Of a stretch of 43,305 nucleotides of DNA, positions 8,310 through 17,733 are shown piece after piece. The translations under genes and the position numbers were made by a program. Position 1 is the first letter of the stretch. Each line of letters begins with the position of its first letter. The DNA is taken from assembly GCA_021323955.1 (NCBI GenBank), contig JAJPKC010000082.1, forward strand, positions 1 to 43,305. Reading direction: 5' to 3'. Source of the DNA: Oscillatoriales cyanobacterium Centralia_MAG_596 (GTDB lineage: Bacteria; Cyanobacteriota; Cyanobacteriia; Leptolyngbyales; Leptolyngbyaceae). The notes below the pieces were generated by a model, which was not told the DNA's origin, searched no databases, and worked only from the letters and a program-made list of their open reading frames with translations.

Positions 8310-9518
8310 CTAAATCGTGTGGATAAAGTCGAGTAGCTGATGGGCCATGTGCAGTTTGCTACAAGGCGCGATCGACTGCTGACGCCCCCGGTAATCGAGC
8401 AATATCGCCTGATTCGAATCGCTGCCAAACCCACTCTCCGGTTGATCGATCGGGTTAGCCGCGATCGCGTCCAATTTTTTTTGCTTCAGCTTCTCCAGGG
8501 CTGGCGTCACAATATCGCCGCTTTGAGCCGCAAAGCCAATCAACCGCTGGTGGGGCTGCTTCAGCATTGCCAACTCAGCCACGAGATCGGGCACAGGGTC
8601 TAACGGCAGCGATGCTGGCAGCGATCGCTTCGGTACTTTCGTGGCGCTATAGCTGGCGGGTCTGACATCCGCAACCGCCGCCGCCATAATCGTCCAGTCC
8701 GCATCGGGAAAGCACTCCAACAATGCCTGCTGCATGTCGCTGGCGCTGACAACGGGCACTGACCGCACCGAGGGAAGCGTTGCCAATAAGGAAGGGTCGA
8801 GAGGGCCATGAACGAGCGTAACGCGGGCACCCCGATGCGCCGCTGCCAGCGCCAGCGCTATGCCCATTTTGCCGGTAGCCGGATTGCCAATAAAGCGGAC
8901 TGGATCGAGATATTCGCGGGTGCCGCCCGCACTGATCAACACTGACTTTCCGGCCAAATCGCGCGTACCACCAGTGTGCAGCAGCGAGTAGATGTGAGGG
9001 AGAATGCTGGCTGGCTCTGCCATGCGACCCATCCCCACCCGATCGCACGCCAGCACCCCTGCCCCTGGCCCAACCGTGTGGTAGCGTCGTTCCGCCTGAA
9101 TCTGCTGCCAGTTCCGCTGAACAGACGGCTGTTCCCACATGTCGGTGTTCATGGCAGGGGCCAGCAGCACCGGGCAGGTGGACGCCAGAACGGTGTTAGT
9201 CAGCAGGTTGTCGGCCATGCCATACACCAGCTTGGCCAGTGTGTTGGCCGTCAGCGGTGCAATGACAAAGACATCGGCCCACTCGCCCAGCTCAATATGC
9301 AGCGGGCGATCATGGGTTGCCTGCCAAAACGACGCATCCGTGTAGGCCGGGTGGCGACAGAGCGTGGCAATGGTTAGCGGGGTGATAAATTCCTCAGCCG
9401 ATCGCGTCAGTATGGCACGCACTTCGACACCGGCTTTTGCTAGCGCCGAGATAACCTCACAAACTTTGTAGGCTGCAATCCCGCCACCCAAGCCAACTAA
9501 AACGCGCTTGCCTTGCAT
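8310..9518 (-). CDS. coaBC: Bifunctional phosphopantothenoylcysteine decarboxylase / phosphopantothenate-cysteine ligase
   Basis: A 402-residue fusion catalysing two successive steps of coenzyme A synthesis. The flavin-dependent CoaC half (about 1-185) has the N-terminal [10 protein letters not shown] loop, the PAMNTDMW motif and the active-site Cys in [13 protein letters not shown]. The CoaB half begins at [20 protein letters not shown] and includes the KVPKR lysine motif used for cysteine ligation. Length is typical. The DUF2555 gene lies 70 bases upstream on the same strand, suggesting one transcript. Confidence 0.97.
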   Translation of the reverse strand: MQGKRVLVGLGGGIAAYKVCEVISALAKAGVEVRAILTRSAEEFITPLTIATLCRHPAYTDASFWQATHDRPLHIELGEWADVFVIAPLTANTLAKLVYGMADNLLTNTVLASTCPVLLAPAMNTDMWEQPSVQRNWQQIQAERRYHTVGPGAGVLACDRVGMGRMAEPASILPHIYSLLHTGGTRDLAGKSVLISAGGTREYLDPVRFIGNPATGKMGIALALAAAHRGARVTLVHGPLDPSLLATLPSVRSVPVVSASDMQQALLECFPDADWTIMAAAVADVRPASYSATKVPKRSLPASLPLDPVPDLVAELAMLKQPHQRLIGFAAQSGDIVTPALEKLKQKKLDAIAANPIDQPESGFGSDSNQAILLDYRGRQQSIAPCSKLHMAHQLLDFIHTI

Positions 9519-9588
9519 AGAGCATCAGAATGCACGGTTGAACTGCCGACTCTTCAATCCCGCCTGTTTAACCGCACGATCGCTACGG

Positions 9589-9801
9589 TCAGGCTTCGTC
9601 GTAGGCTTCCATGTCCAGCAGATAGAGATAGGGTTCAACCAGATCGGGCCGCTGAAACGCGATCGTCCGTAACAGGTGCCAGTCACTCAGACCCTCAAAC
9701 GCATTCATGTAGTCGTCTTTCTCAAGACGGATAGCGAGTTCTGCAATGTCCGTAGTGGTTAACTTTGACACATCCAGATGTTCAACGCTTAGAGTTGCCA
9801 T
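9589..9801 (-). CDS. DUF2555 protein, 70 aa
   Basis: A small acidic cyanobacteria-restricted protein beginning MATLSVEHLDVSKLTTTDIA. The conserved block FEGLSDWHLLRTIAFQRPDL is followed by VEPYLYLLDMEAYDEA at the C-terminus. The start is ATG at 9799-9801, with AGGTGG about 6 bases upstream; a GTG three codons earlier is less likely. No biochemical role is established to my knowledge. It lies directly upstream of coaBC on the same strand. That may reflect a link with coenzyme A supply, but this is inference. Confidence 0.8.
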   Translation of the reverse strand: MATLSVEHLDVSKLTTTDIAELAIRLEKDDYMNAFEGLSDWHLLRTIAFQRPDLVEPYLYLLDMEAYDEA

Positions 9802-9891
9802 GACTACCACCTACTTCTAAAAATGCCTGAGTCGCCGATCTCTCAGGTCATGAGCCCACACTAAATTCTACCGTACTAAATTGCATTGGAT

Positions 9892-10560
9892 TTAAGCTTT
9901 AGCACTTCCCTCATCATTACGAGATAATTCTTCAACAAAACTTTGGATCAGCGCCAGCACAACGGGCTGAATCTCATGCCCCATATCGAATTCTTGATAA
10001 CGAACATCAATTCCCAAACATTGCAGACTGTAAAGTGCTCGCTGCGCTGCGGCCAGTGGTACAACCGTATCCTGTCTGCCGTGTACCATCAGGGTTGGGG
10101 GAAAAGCGACGGCTTGCTGCTCGATCGCGGCGTGTAGATAGCCACTGAGTACCATCAAACCTTTCAGCGGCAGCCCCAGTCCCACATCCAGCGTCATCGC
10201 GCCCCCTTGCGAAAAGCCTCCCAGGATGGTGCGCGACAGGGGAATTCCGGTTGTCGCCGTGAGCGATTTGAGCAACTCGGTCAGCAGTTGGCGACTGGTT
10301 GAGAGGTCGGGGCGATCGCGAAACCCCAGCGTGTTCTGGAAGTTGAAATTACTGGGAAAGTCGTACCACATCCTGCCGCCTGCGGCGTAGGGGTGCGGAA
10401 AGGGCGCATCGGGAAACACCATCTGGTAGTTGGGTAGATTGATGAACGAGGCGAGTGACAGGACATCTTGCGCGCTGGCTCCCCAACCGTGCAGAATCAC
10501 AATTAAGCCCTGGGGAGGCTGGCCGTTGGCGGGTGGAAGCGTGATGGCTTGCAGGGTCAC
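9892..10560 (-). CDS. Alpha/beta-hydrolase, phospholipase/carboxylesterase family
   Basis: About 222 residues. The catalytic serine lies in the nucleophile elbow GGFSQGGAM. The oxyanion region is VILHGWGAS, the acid is in VHGRQDTVVPL, and the catalytic His is in FDMGHEI, so the triad is complete. It belongs to the cytosolic carboxylesterase/acyl-protein-thioesterase-like family (YpfH type). GTG at 10558-10560 is preferred as start because TGAGGA lies 8 bases upstream and the protein then begins at the usual position; the frame extends back to 10587 with a TTG. It follows the MntP-like gene closely on the same strand. Substrate is unknown. Confidence 0.85.
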   Translation of the reverse strand: MTLQAITLPPANGQPPQGLIVILHGWGASAQDVLSLASFINLPNYQMVFPDAPFPHPYAAGGRMWYDFPSNFNFQNTLGFRDRPDLSTSRQLLTELLKSLTATTGIPLSRTILGGFSQGGAMTLDVGLGLPLKGLMVLSGYLHAAIEQQAVAFPPTLMVHGRQDTVVPLAAAQRALYSLQCLGIDVRYQEFDMGHEIQPVVLALIQSFVEELSRNDEGSAKA

Positions 10561-10599
10561 GGTGAGGTTCCTCAATGAGTCGATCAAAATCGTCTCATT

Positions 10600-11283
10600 T
10601 CAATCAAATATTTCATAGATCCCAATGGCAATCAGCAGTAGTCCGGCCAGCTTTGGTGCCAGTGCCCCCAGGTGTTTACTCAGGTAGGTGCCTGCGATCG
10701 CCTGTCCAATGGCGATCGTGAGGTAGCTAAATACGCCAACGGCAATGGATGTAATCACTGGATTGTGGCCCGACAGACTTGCGCCCAGGCCTCCTGCCAT
10801 CGCGTTTAACGCCAGCGACAGTCCCAGAATCAACGTTTCTTTGCACCCAATTGGCTGAAGCGAGGCCGGGGGGGAGCCTTGTCGCGATCGTCGCTGTGCC
10901 GTGCTGGCCGTTGGTGGCGGGGACGCTGGCAATGTCCGCGATCGCGGTTTTTGGTGCAACCGCTCGCGTAGCCAGACGTAGAATCGTCGCCCCAATCGAC
11001 GGAACGGCGCTTCCCAATAGATCCAGACCCCCACCAGCGCAATCACGATCGCGCCGACCCAGTTTGCCACCCAGGCCGGCAGGATCATCACCAGAACTCT
11101 GCCAAAGGCCATCGCCGCATACGTAAGACCAACGGCCATCAAAGCAATAAGCAAATTTGACCCGTTGGCAATCCGACGCTGGGTGATGCCATAGGCGGTG
11201 CCAATGCCCAGATTGTCCAGATTGGCCGCCAGCGCGATCGCCAGCAAAATCATCAGCTTGTAAATTGGCACCGACAGCCCCAT
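10600..11283 (-). CDS. MntP/YtaF-like putative metal exporter
   Basis: A 227-residue membrane protein made of two homologous three-helix halves, as in the DUF204/MntP manganese-exporter family. A polar, proline- and serine-rich cytoplasmic loop of about 45 residues (105-150) separates them. The first half has the family motif ALAANLDNLGIGTAYG with its acidic residue. The second-half counterpart is LALNAMAGGLGASLSG, where the aspartate expected in classic MntP is not seen. Manganese specificity is therefore uncertain. The stop is about 40 bases upstream of the esterase start, suggesting a two-gene operon. Confidence 0.75.
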   Translation of the reverse strand: MGLSVPIYKLMILLAIALAANLDNLGIGTAYGITQRRIANGSNLLIALMAVGLTYAAMAFGRVLVMILPAWVANWVGAIVIALVGVWIYWEAPFRRLGRRFYVWLRERLHQKPRSRTLPASPPPTASTAQRRSRQGSPPASLQPIGCKETLILGLSLALNAMAGGLGASLSGHNPVITSIAVGVFSYLTIAIGQAIAGTYLSKHLGALAPKLAGLLLIAIGIYEIFD

Positions 11284-11481
11284 AAATTAAGCCCAAAGCG
11301 GCAGTTAGCGAATAGCGAAACAGCGGTAATGGATGACTGGGAGGCCGATTGAACTGCTCCAGTTGATCAGTTCAATGCCCTTATCCAGAATGTCTTATAC
11401 CGCTGAAAATGTCACATCAGTGCCGCATCCACTCCATAGAGGTGTGGTGATGGACAGAGTACGCTCTGTTAAGACATTGAA

Positions 11482-12870
11482 ATGAGGTGTGGTGTGAGTA
11501 GTCTAGACAAAATAAACCAGCCCGTCGATCGCGCAAAGACACGTCAGACCCGGAAAATAGGCAAACGCAGATTCATTCGACAGCTATCTTTTTGGGTTCT
11601 GCTGGTGCTGGTGTCTGGTACGTCGGGTGCAGCTCTGGCACTGTTAGCCGCGACTCCGTTTCAACACGGCAAAACTCATCATTTATCCCACAGCACCGAT
11701 AGTTTAACGTCCCTCCTCCCAGTCACACTAGAACGACCGATCAACATTCTCGTTCTGGGCATTGACAATTCTGGTCATCCCCACAGCGGTGCCGTGCTGC
11801 CGCCTGAAGCGCTCGCTGGAAATAGCGACACAATGCTCCTGGTGCGGATTGTCCCAGAAACGCACCAGATTAATGTCCTCTCAATTCCGCGAGACACGCT
11901 GGTTCAGACCCCGACTGGTATTGACAAGATTAACGATGCCAACATGCAGGGTGGCGCGACGCAGGCGGTGCAGACGGTGAGCCAACTGCTGGATGGCACG
12001 CCGATCGATCGCTATATTCGGCTTGATACCGAAGGATTTATTCATTTGGTGGACGCCTTGGGGGGCGTTGCGATCACTGTGCCGAAACCAATGGACTACG
12101 TTGATCGGACGCAGCACTTATCAATTCATCTGGCGGCTGGTCTGCAAACACTGAACGGTCAGCACTTGCAGGAATATGTCCGTTTTCGCCACGATGAGTG
12201 GGGTGATATTGGCCGTGTGCAGCGACAACAAGACGTGTTGAAGGCGATCGCGTGGACGCTGGTGCAACCGGCAACGCTAGGGAAACTGCCGGCATTGCTC
12301 CACGTGATTCAGTCCAATGTCGATACGGACTTGTCTTTGGGTGAAATGCTGGCGATCGCGCAGATGACCCACGACCTCAAATCGCATCAGATCAACCTGA
12401 CGCTGTTGCCCGGTCGCTTTAGCCGCAAAGATGAATATCCGCTGAGCTATTGGATCGAAGACCCCCGCGCCACTTCAGCTTTGCTGACCCGTTACTTCAG
12501 CCGCGACCCGGCTAGTCCGTCCTCGGATGCGGTGGCCGCGCTCCACCCGGAGGCGATCCAGATTGCGGTGGCCAATGCCACCGATCGCCCAGACCTGTCT
12601 CACCAGATTGTGTCACGCCTGAAGTCACAGGGGTTTACCAATGTCTACCTGACCACCCACGACATTGATATCAGTCCCGAGACAATGGCCGAAACCCAGA
12701 TTATTGCACAGCAGGGAAATCCATCCGCGGCGGCCCTGGTGCAGCAGGCGATCGGACTGGGACAGGTGCAAGTAGCCGCGACCGGCGACCTTGGCTCAGA
12801 CGTTACGATCGTCATTGGGCCGGATGCCGTCCCCAAATTGAACCACACGTCAGGTGATGGGAAACAGTGA
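11482..12870 (+). CDS. LytR-CpsA-Psr (LCP) family cell-wall ligase with C-terminal LytR_C domain
   Basis: A 462-residue protein. A cytoplasmic tail and one signal-anchor helix (about residues 36-57) precede an extracytoplasmic LCP domain. That domain shows ILVLGIDNSG, NSDTMLLVRI, the arginine motif VLSIPRDTLV, and the FRHDEWGDIGRVQRQQ pyrophosphate-binding block. A LytR_C-like domain follows (IQIAVANATDRPDLSHQIVS onward). LCP enzymes transfer lipid-linked glycopolymers onto peptidoglycan. The listed start is ATG; GTG at 11494 has a better-placed GAGG and may be the real start. The gene stands alone, with purH downstream on the same strand. Confidence 0.9.
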   Translation: MRCGVSSLDKINQPVDRAKTRQTRKIGKRRFIRQLSFWVLLVLVSGTSGAALALLAATPFQHGKTHHLSHSTDSLTSLLPVTLERPINILVLGIDNSGHPHSGAVLPPEALAGNSDTMLLVRIVPETHQINVLSIPRDTLVQTPTGIDKINDANMQGGATQAVQTVSQLLDGTPIDRYIRLDTEGFIHLVDALGGVAITVPKPMDYVDRTQHLSIHLAAGLQTLNGQHLQEYVRFRHDEWGDIGRVQRQQDVLKAIAWTLVQPATLGKLPALLHVIQSNVDTDLSLGEMLAIAQMTHDLKSHQINLTLLPGRFSRKDEYPLSYWIEDPRATSALLTRYFSRDPASPSSDAVAALHPEAIQIAVANATDRPDLSHQIVSRLKSQGFTNVYLTTHDIDISPETMAETQIIAQQGNPSAAALVQQAIGLGQVQVAATGDLGSDVTIVIGPDAVPKLNHTSGDGKQ

Positions 12871-12940
12871 GCTATGCTTCCTAAAGGCATCCGACCTCGG
12901 TAAGATAGGTGGCCTGTTATGAAATAGAGGGAGTACGGCA

Positions 12941-14512
12941 ATGGGACGGTTGGCACTGCTGAGCGTATCGGACAAAACGGGATTGATTGAACTGGCTCGC
13001 TGCCTGGTCGAGGAGTTTAATTTTGACCTGATCAGCAGCGGCGGCACTGCTCAAGCATTGAAAGCGGCGGGATTGCCCGTGACCAAGGTTTCAGACTATA
13101 CCGGATCACCCGAAATTCTGGATGGACGGGTCAAAACGCTCCATCCTCGGATTCACGGGGGCATTTTGGCACGGCGTGATATGGCCTCCGACTTGGCTGA
13201 TTTGGAGGCCCAGCAGATTCGCCCGATCGACCTTGTGGTGGTCAACCTGTATCCCTTTGAACAAACCATCGCAAAATCCAACGTGACGCTGGCGGAGGCG
13301 ATCGAGCAGATTGACATTGGTGGCCCCGCGATGGTGCGTGCGTCGGCTAAGAACTATGCTCACATCACGATTCTGAGCAGTCCGACTCAGTATGATGGCT
13401 ACTTGCAAGAACTGCGACAGAACAATGGTGGTGTGTCGTTAGCGTTTCGACAAACGGCTGCACTCCGGGCGTTTCAGCATACGGCCAGTTACGATCGCGC
13501 GATCGCAACCTATCTCGAAACCCAAACTTCAGAACACACGCAGCAGGAGTTAGATAGCTCACTGCCTGAAACGTTTACGCTAACAGGCACACAGATTCAA
13601 GCATTGCGGTATGGCGAGAATCCGCACCAACCCGCTGCGTGGTATCAAACGGGTTCAGCCAGGACGGGCTGGGCGGCAGCGACTAAACTTCAGGGGAAGG
13701 AACTGAGCTACAACAATCTCGTAGACCTGGAAGGGGCACGGCAGATTATTGCTGAGTTTGCGGATGCCCAGAGTGACCCAGCCGCCACAATCATCAAGCA
13801 TACAAACCCCTGCGGTGCTGCACTGGGTACCACTTTGGTTGAAGCGTACCAGAAGGCATTTGATGCCGACTCTACGTCCGCGTTTGGTGGTATCGTAGCG
13901 CTCAACCGTCCCATTGATGTGGCTACGGCAACTGCCATGACAAAGACGTTTCTCGAATGTGTTGTGGCTCCTGGCTGTGAACCGGAGGCAGAAACCATTC
14001 TCAGCGCCAAGAAAAACCTGCGAATTTTGGTGCTGTCCGATTTAAGCAGTGGGCCGAAGGCAACGGTACGAGCGATCGCGGGTGGCTTTCTGGCCCAGAC
14101 GTCTGATGACCTCGCCGTAAACCCTGAGCAATGGCAGGTAGTGACGGCAAAACAGCCAACCGATGCCCAACTGGCAGAACTGCTGTTTGCCTGGAAGATT
14201 TGCAAGCACGTGAAGTCAAACGCGATCGTCGTCACCCGCGATCGCACCACCCTGGGCGTTGGTGCCGGGCAGATGAACCGCGTTGGCTCGGTCAAAATTG
14301 CCCTGGATCAAGCCGGTGAAAAGGCGCAGGGAGCCGTACTGGCCAGCGATGGCTTTTTTCCGTTTGACGATTCGGTACGTACGGCGGCGGCGGCTGGCAT
14401 CGGGGCGATCGTTCAACCCGGTGGCAGCATGCGCGATCAGGACTCCATCAACGCCGCTAATGAACTGGGACTGGTCATGGTGTTGACCGGCCTGCGGCAT
14501 TTCCTGCACTAG
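12941..14512 (+). CDS. purH: Bifunctional AICAR transformylase / IMP cyclohydrolase
   Basis: A 523-residue enzyme for the last two steps of purine synthesis. The N-terminal IMP cyclohydrolase domain starts MGRLALLSVSDKTGLIELAR. It contains SSGGTAQALKAAGLPVTKVS and GRVKTLHPRIHGGIL. The transformylase domain includes LRYGENPHQPAA, the catalytic region IIKHTNPCGAA, and the C-terminal DGFFPFDD and GAIVQPGGSMRDQD motifs. Length is normal. A GGGAG lies 5-9 bases upstream of the ATG. It starts 70 bases after the LCP gene on the same strand. Confidence 0.98.
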   Translation: MGRLALLSVSDKTGLIELARCLVEEFNFDLISSGGTAQALKAAGLPVTKVSDYTGSPEILDGRVKTLHPRIHGGILARRDMASDLADLEAQQIRPIDLVVVNLYPFEQTIAKSNVTLAEAIEQIDIGGPAMVRASAKNYAHITILSSPTQYDGYLQELRQNNGGVSLAFRQTAALRAFQHTASYDRAIATYLETQTSEHTQQELDSSLPETFTLTGTQIQALRYGENPHQPAAWYQTGSARTGWAAATKLQGKELSYNNLVDLEGARQIIAEFADAQSDPAATIIKHTNPCGAALGTTLVEAYQKAFDADSTSAFGGIVALNRPIDVATATAMTKTFLECVVAPGCEPEAETILSAKKNLRILVLSDLSSGPKATVRAIAGGFLAQTSDDLAVNPEQWQVVTAKQPTDAQLAELLFAWKICKHVKSNAIVVTRDRTTLGVGAGQMNRVGSVKIALDQAGEKAQGAVLASDGFFPFDDSVRTAAAAGIGAIVQPGGSMRDQDSINAANELGLVMVLTGLRHFLH

Positions 14513-14661
14513 GCGCAGTGGCGGGACGTGGGGATAAGGGGCACGGGGAGCCGCTTTGTCTGCACCAAGCTTTGGCCCTCTGCCTTTTACCTGCCGACGC
14601 CTGGTTCCCGATTCTGACTTCATGCTAAGTTTTATGAAGCAACTCATCATTCCTTAGTCCT

Positions 14662-15132
14662 ATGAGTCCCACTATTCCCGAATCGGTCAAAGTCTGGAGC
14701 CAGTTCTTTCATCCTGCCCTGATGTGGGTTCTCTTTGCGCTGACGCTGTATGCTCTGTATCTCGGCGTGAAGGTTCGTCGTGTACGGTACGCCGAGGGAG
14801 ACGAGAAAAAAGCGTTAATCAAAGGTCAGTTCAACGTCAAGCATTATCAGATTGGTTCGCTATTGCTGGCGTTGATGGTGGTAGGGTCGATCGGCGGTAT
14901 GGCGGTTACTTACATTAACAATGGCAAACTGTTTGTCACAGCTCATCTGCTGGCTGGTCTGGGGATGACTGGGTTGATTGCTGTCTCGGCGTCGCTCTCA
15001 CCCTTTATGCAAAAGGGCGCTGACTGGGCACGCTATACCCATATTTTTCTCAACGTCGTGATCGTGGGGCTATTTGGTTGGCAGGCCATTACTGGCATCG
15101 ACATCGTGCAGCGGATTATCAGCAAGCTCTAG
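14662..15132 (+). CDS. DUF4079 integral membrane protein
   Basis: 156 residues with four predicted membrane helices: HPALMWVLFALTLYALYLGV, GSLLLALMVVGSIGGMAVTY, VTAHLLAGLGMTGLIAVSAS and THIFLNVVIVGLFGWQAITG. Histidines fall in or near the helices (FFHPALM, VKHYQIG, TAHLL, YTHIF), a pattern seen in DUF4079 and in haem-binding membrane proteins of the cytochrome b561 type. The family is conserved in photosynthetic organisms without an assigned function as far as I know. Haem binding is a suggestion from the histidine pattern. It is a lone gene. Confidence 0.8.
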   Translation: MSPTIPESVKVWSQFFHPALMWVLFALTLYALYLGVKVRRVRYAEGDEKKALIKGQFNVKHYQIGSLLLALMVVGSIGGMAVTYINNGKLFVTAHLLAGLGMTGLIAVSASLSPFMQKGADWARYTHIFLNVVIVGLFGWQAITGIDIVQRIISKL

Positions 15133-15370
15133 CGTTGACGCTGTTTGGGCGCTGAACGGTTGCCCGATCGTGCCGTGCTTGAGGCGTACCTTTCGTCATA
15201 TTTCTTGCCGGGTCGCTGCCCTGGCGAGAGTTGCTTTAAACGGCAGTGGTTGCGCTGGTGCAAGTGCCACGGTCGATCGCCCGTGACCCGATGCCAGTCG
15301 CGCCCATCGCGCCATCCGACTCGCTACAATAGGCAAGACTCGTATAGTACAGATATTCGGGTGGCGCTGC

Positions 15371-16087
15371 ATGAATGATGATTCTGGCTCCGACCTCAGC
15401 CACACAGTGGGGATACCGTCACCGATCGCGCCAGTTGATTACACCCCGGCGATCGCGACGCTCAAGCAGTCAGATCCAATTCTCGCCGCGTTGATTGATC
15501 AGGTGGGTGACTGCACCCTGCACATGGGACGACAACAGGGCGATTTACTATTCTGTCTGTGTGAATCAATTCTCTATCAACAATTGTCTGGTAAGGCCGC
15601 AGCGGCTATCCATCGACGCTTTCTGGCGCTCTACCCCGATCGCGATTTTCCTGGTGCTGCCGATCTGCTCAACACTCCGGATGCGGCGTTGCGCAGCGCG
15701 GGTATCTCGCGTCCCAAAATTGCTTACTTGAAAGATCTGGCGCAAAAGGTGCTGGATGGACTGCCCACGCTAGCCGAGCTAGAGGCGATGGACGATGAGG
15801 CGATCGTGCAGACATTGTTGCCCATCAAGGGCGTTGGGCGGTGGACGGTGCAAATGCTGCTCATCTTCCGACTGCATCGTTGGGATGTCCTGCCTGTAGA
15901 CGATCTGGGTATTCGCGCAGGCATTCGACGCACTTACGGCCTCGCCGATCTGCCGGACAAGAAAACGGTTGAACGGATTGGACAACCCTGGCGACCATAC
16001 CGCACGATCGCCGCCTGGTACCTCTGGCGCAGTCTGGAGGTCAACCTGCCGGGAAACACCGTTGCGTCAACGGCGAATGACCGTTAA
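15371..16087 (+). CDS. DNA-3-methyladenine glycosylase II (AlkA-type, HhH-GPD)
   Basis: A 238-residue base-excision repair glycosylase. The helix-hairpin-helix is LPIKGVGRWTVQMLLIFRL, followed by the catalytic aspartate in LPVDDLGIRAGIRRTYGL. The N-terminal half holds the ESILYQQLSGKAAAAIHRRF helix typical of AlkA and yeast MAG. There are no C-terminal FeS cysteines, so it is not MutY or EndoIII. The N-terminal 35 residues are low-complexity and may include a mis-set start. It removes alkylated purines from DNA. The downstream 165 bases hold no gene. Confidence 0.93.
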   Translation: MNDDSGSDLSHTVGIPSPIAPVDYTPAIATLKQSDPILAALIDQVGDCTLHMGRQQGDLLFCLCESILYQQLSGKAAAAIHRRFLALYPDRDFPGAADLLNTPDAALRSAGISRPKIAYLKDLAQKVLDGLPTLAELEAMDDEAIVQTLLPIKGVGRWTVQMLLIFRLHRWDVLPVDDLGIRAGIRRTYGLADLPDKKTVERIGQPWRPYRTIAAWYLWRSLEVNLPGNTVASTANDR

Positions 16088-16252
16088 GCGATCGCTCGCC
16101 GTATTCAGTTAGAGGCAGAAGGCAAGCCGCTTCCAGGGGCAACGGTTCACACCCTGGCCAAAGTCATGATCCTGAGTGATCAGGCGATCGCTATAGCGCG
16201 ATGTGGAGCACGACTGCATTGGTGATCGAGGCAAACAGGCTGTGGAATGTCA

Positions 16253-16843
16253 CTACAAGCTTTTGTGGTAGCTCGCTTTGCATGTGGACAGAATGCGTTT
16301 GTCGTTCGCGCTCAATTGCTTGATCGGGTAGTATCCTTCAAGACCAACTGGCGCAACTTCGGGATGTACTGCTGAAGCCGATGCCGCGCTTGTTTGCAGT
16401 GCTACCGCATAGGGGTAGCTCGCCTGCTCGTAGCTGTTAACGACGGTCAATGCCAGTTGCTTTGACTGCACGCTGCCATGGACGCAATCAAAGGAAGACC
16501 GGGGCATGTAAAAGGCTCCCGTGATGCTGCCGTGCTTTACCTCAAAAACCAGGTAGGTTGCGCCTAGCTGTTCTGGTTTCGGCGCTTGACCGTAAAGATA
16601 AGCGCCATCGGGTAGCGATCGCGTGGGACTCGTCGTTGCCTTGAGTGGCGCAACCGTTGATGTCTGGTCGGTCGTTGGGGCTTCGTTGCCATAAGCGGGT
16701 GAATGAGACACCCCCTGCATCGCTAAACTGAGGGCAAAGGTAAGCGCAACGCCAGTAAAGCATTTTTCAAACCAACGCCATGCTGAACGATCCGGGGCAT
16801 TGGTGGCGGCAGTAGAACGCACTGAAGAAAATTGGGCTGACAT
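16253..16843 (-). CDS. Secreted or membrane-anchored hypothetical protein, 196 aa
   Basis: The N-terminus carries about 27 polar residues, then a hydrophobic segment (FTGVALTFALSLAMQGV) ending in SHSPAYGNEA, a likely signal-peptidase site. A Thr/Ser/Pro-rich linker follows. The C-terminal part has a beta-rich pattern (GAYLYGQAPKPEQLGATYLV; GSITGAFYMPRSSFDCVHGS). Two cysteines (FDCVHG and LSTCKAS) could form a disulfide. I do not recognise a characterised family; it resembles cyanobacterial secreted hypotheticals. It is a lone gene, transcribed away from its 5' neighbour hsp20 by several hundred bases. Confidence 0.65.
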   Translation of the reverse strand: MSAQFSSVRSTAATNAPDRSAWRWFEKCFTGVALTFALSLAMQGVSHSPAYGNEAPTTDQTSTVAPLKATTSPTRSLPDGAYLYGQAPKPEQLGATYLVFEVKHGSITGAFYMPRSSFDCVHGSVQSKQLALTVVNSYEQASYPYAVALQTSAASASAVHPEVAPVGLEGYYPIKQLSANDKRILSTCKASYHKSL

Positions 16844-17254
16844 AGTGTTAAGGGGGCTTGCAATAGGAGTAATATCCAGCTTTTTAGAGAATGAACGAGT
16901 GATAGTAGTCGAAGGACGCTGGTGATTTTATCGGCGCGATCGCGTGATCGAAATACCCCCTACCCTGTGATATGAGTTACCGCCTCCGCGCCCTGTTGAT
17001 CGGGTTGCCTGGTCAATGTGTGGCAAGTGCCGGCCAGAACGCCGACCCAGTTTGATGTTTGGCCCATTCCACTTTGACCGCAACGGTCTGACCCATGCGA
17101 TAACGTCAAACACAAAACAGGGCAGGCACAATGCCTACCCTGTGTTAGTCCAAACGTTGATGACTGCGAACGTTATACGCGTTCAAACAGCCCGCTAACC
17201 TGTAATCAATTCCAACAGGAGTCAGTTTTGCATACCGATCAACCGTGATCGCGC
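16844..17254. other. Intergenic region between the secreted hypothetical gene and hsp20
   Basis: A 411-base gap with no believable ORF; small frames here have shadow-like composition. It contains an extended HIP1 site around 16936 and the candidate hsp20 terminator hairpin at 17113-17143, listed separately. The promoter of the secreted hypothetical gene should lie near 16850-16920, but no clear motif was seen. Confidence 0.4.
17113..17143 (-). terminator. Candidate hairpin terminator downstream of hsp20
   Basis: The arms ACAGGGCAGGCA (17117-17128) and TGCCTACCCTGT (17132-17143) pair over 12 positions with one mismatch and a 3-base loop. On the minus strand the hairpin is followed by TTTTGTGTTTG. 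It is about 110 bases beyond the hsp20 stop codon, the nearest gene in that direction. Confidence 0.5.
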
Positions 17255-17731
17255 TTAGTTATGGCTTCCAGCTTCAATCGTTGCCATGTTGGGCTGCGAA
17301 CCCGTGAGGTTGATTTTGACTGCCTTGTTGCGCACTTCTTCTACCTTCGGCAGCGTCAGGCTGAGGATCCCGTCCTTGTAGTCAGCACTCACGCGATCGT
17401 TCTGCACATGGACAGGCAGCGGAATTACCCGCTGGAACTTGCCATAGCGAAACTCAGAGCGGAAGAAGCCATCTTTTTCGGTCTTTTGCTCTTCACGGTG
17501 TTCACCCGCGATCGAAACGGCTTCCTTCGTCACCTGGATGTCTAAGTCTTTAGCGTCGATGCCAGGGAGCTGTGCCCGCAGCACAAGGGCGTCACCCGTA
17601 TCCTTTAGTTCCACGGCTGGAGTCCAGGCCGCTTCAGTACTGGATGTTTGGGTCAGTTCATCAAACACCTGATCCATCTGACGCCGCAGAGTTTCAATTT
17701 CACGCCAGGGTTGCCAGTAACGAACTAACAT
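17255..17731 (-). CDS. hspA: Small heat-shock protein, Hsp20/alpha-crystallin family
   Basis: A 158-residue ATP-independent holdase chaperone. The start is ATG at 17729-17731 with a clear AAAGGAGAT upstream; the frame extends 10 codons further but without a site. The N-terminal arm is MLVRYWQPWREIETLRRQMD. The alpha-crystallin domain follows (TPAVELKDTGDALVLRAQLP to GILSLTLPKVEE), with the conserved GILSLTLPK strand motif. The tail contains KAVKINL, an I-x-I/V-like anchor. The start region can fold into a hairpin that hides the ribosome-binding site, which suggests temperature control of translation. A terminator-like hairpin lies downstream. Confidence 0.95.
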   Translation of the reverse strand: MLVRYWQPWREIETLRRQMDQVFDELTQTSSTEAAWTPAVELKDTGDALVLRAQLPGIDAKDLDIQVTKEAVSIAGEHREEQKTEKDGFFRSEFRYGKFQRVIPLPVHVQNDRVSADYKDGILSLTLPKVEEVRNKAVKINLTGSQPNMATIEAGSHN

Positions 17732-17733
17732 GT

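Noticed and set aside
15145-15378. 77-codon ORF between DUF4079 and the glycosylase
   Set aside because: Cys/Arg-rich shadow-like composition, no ribosome-binding site.
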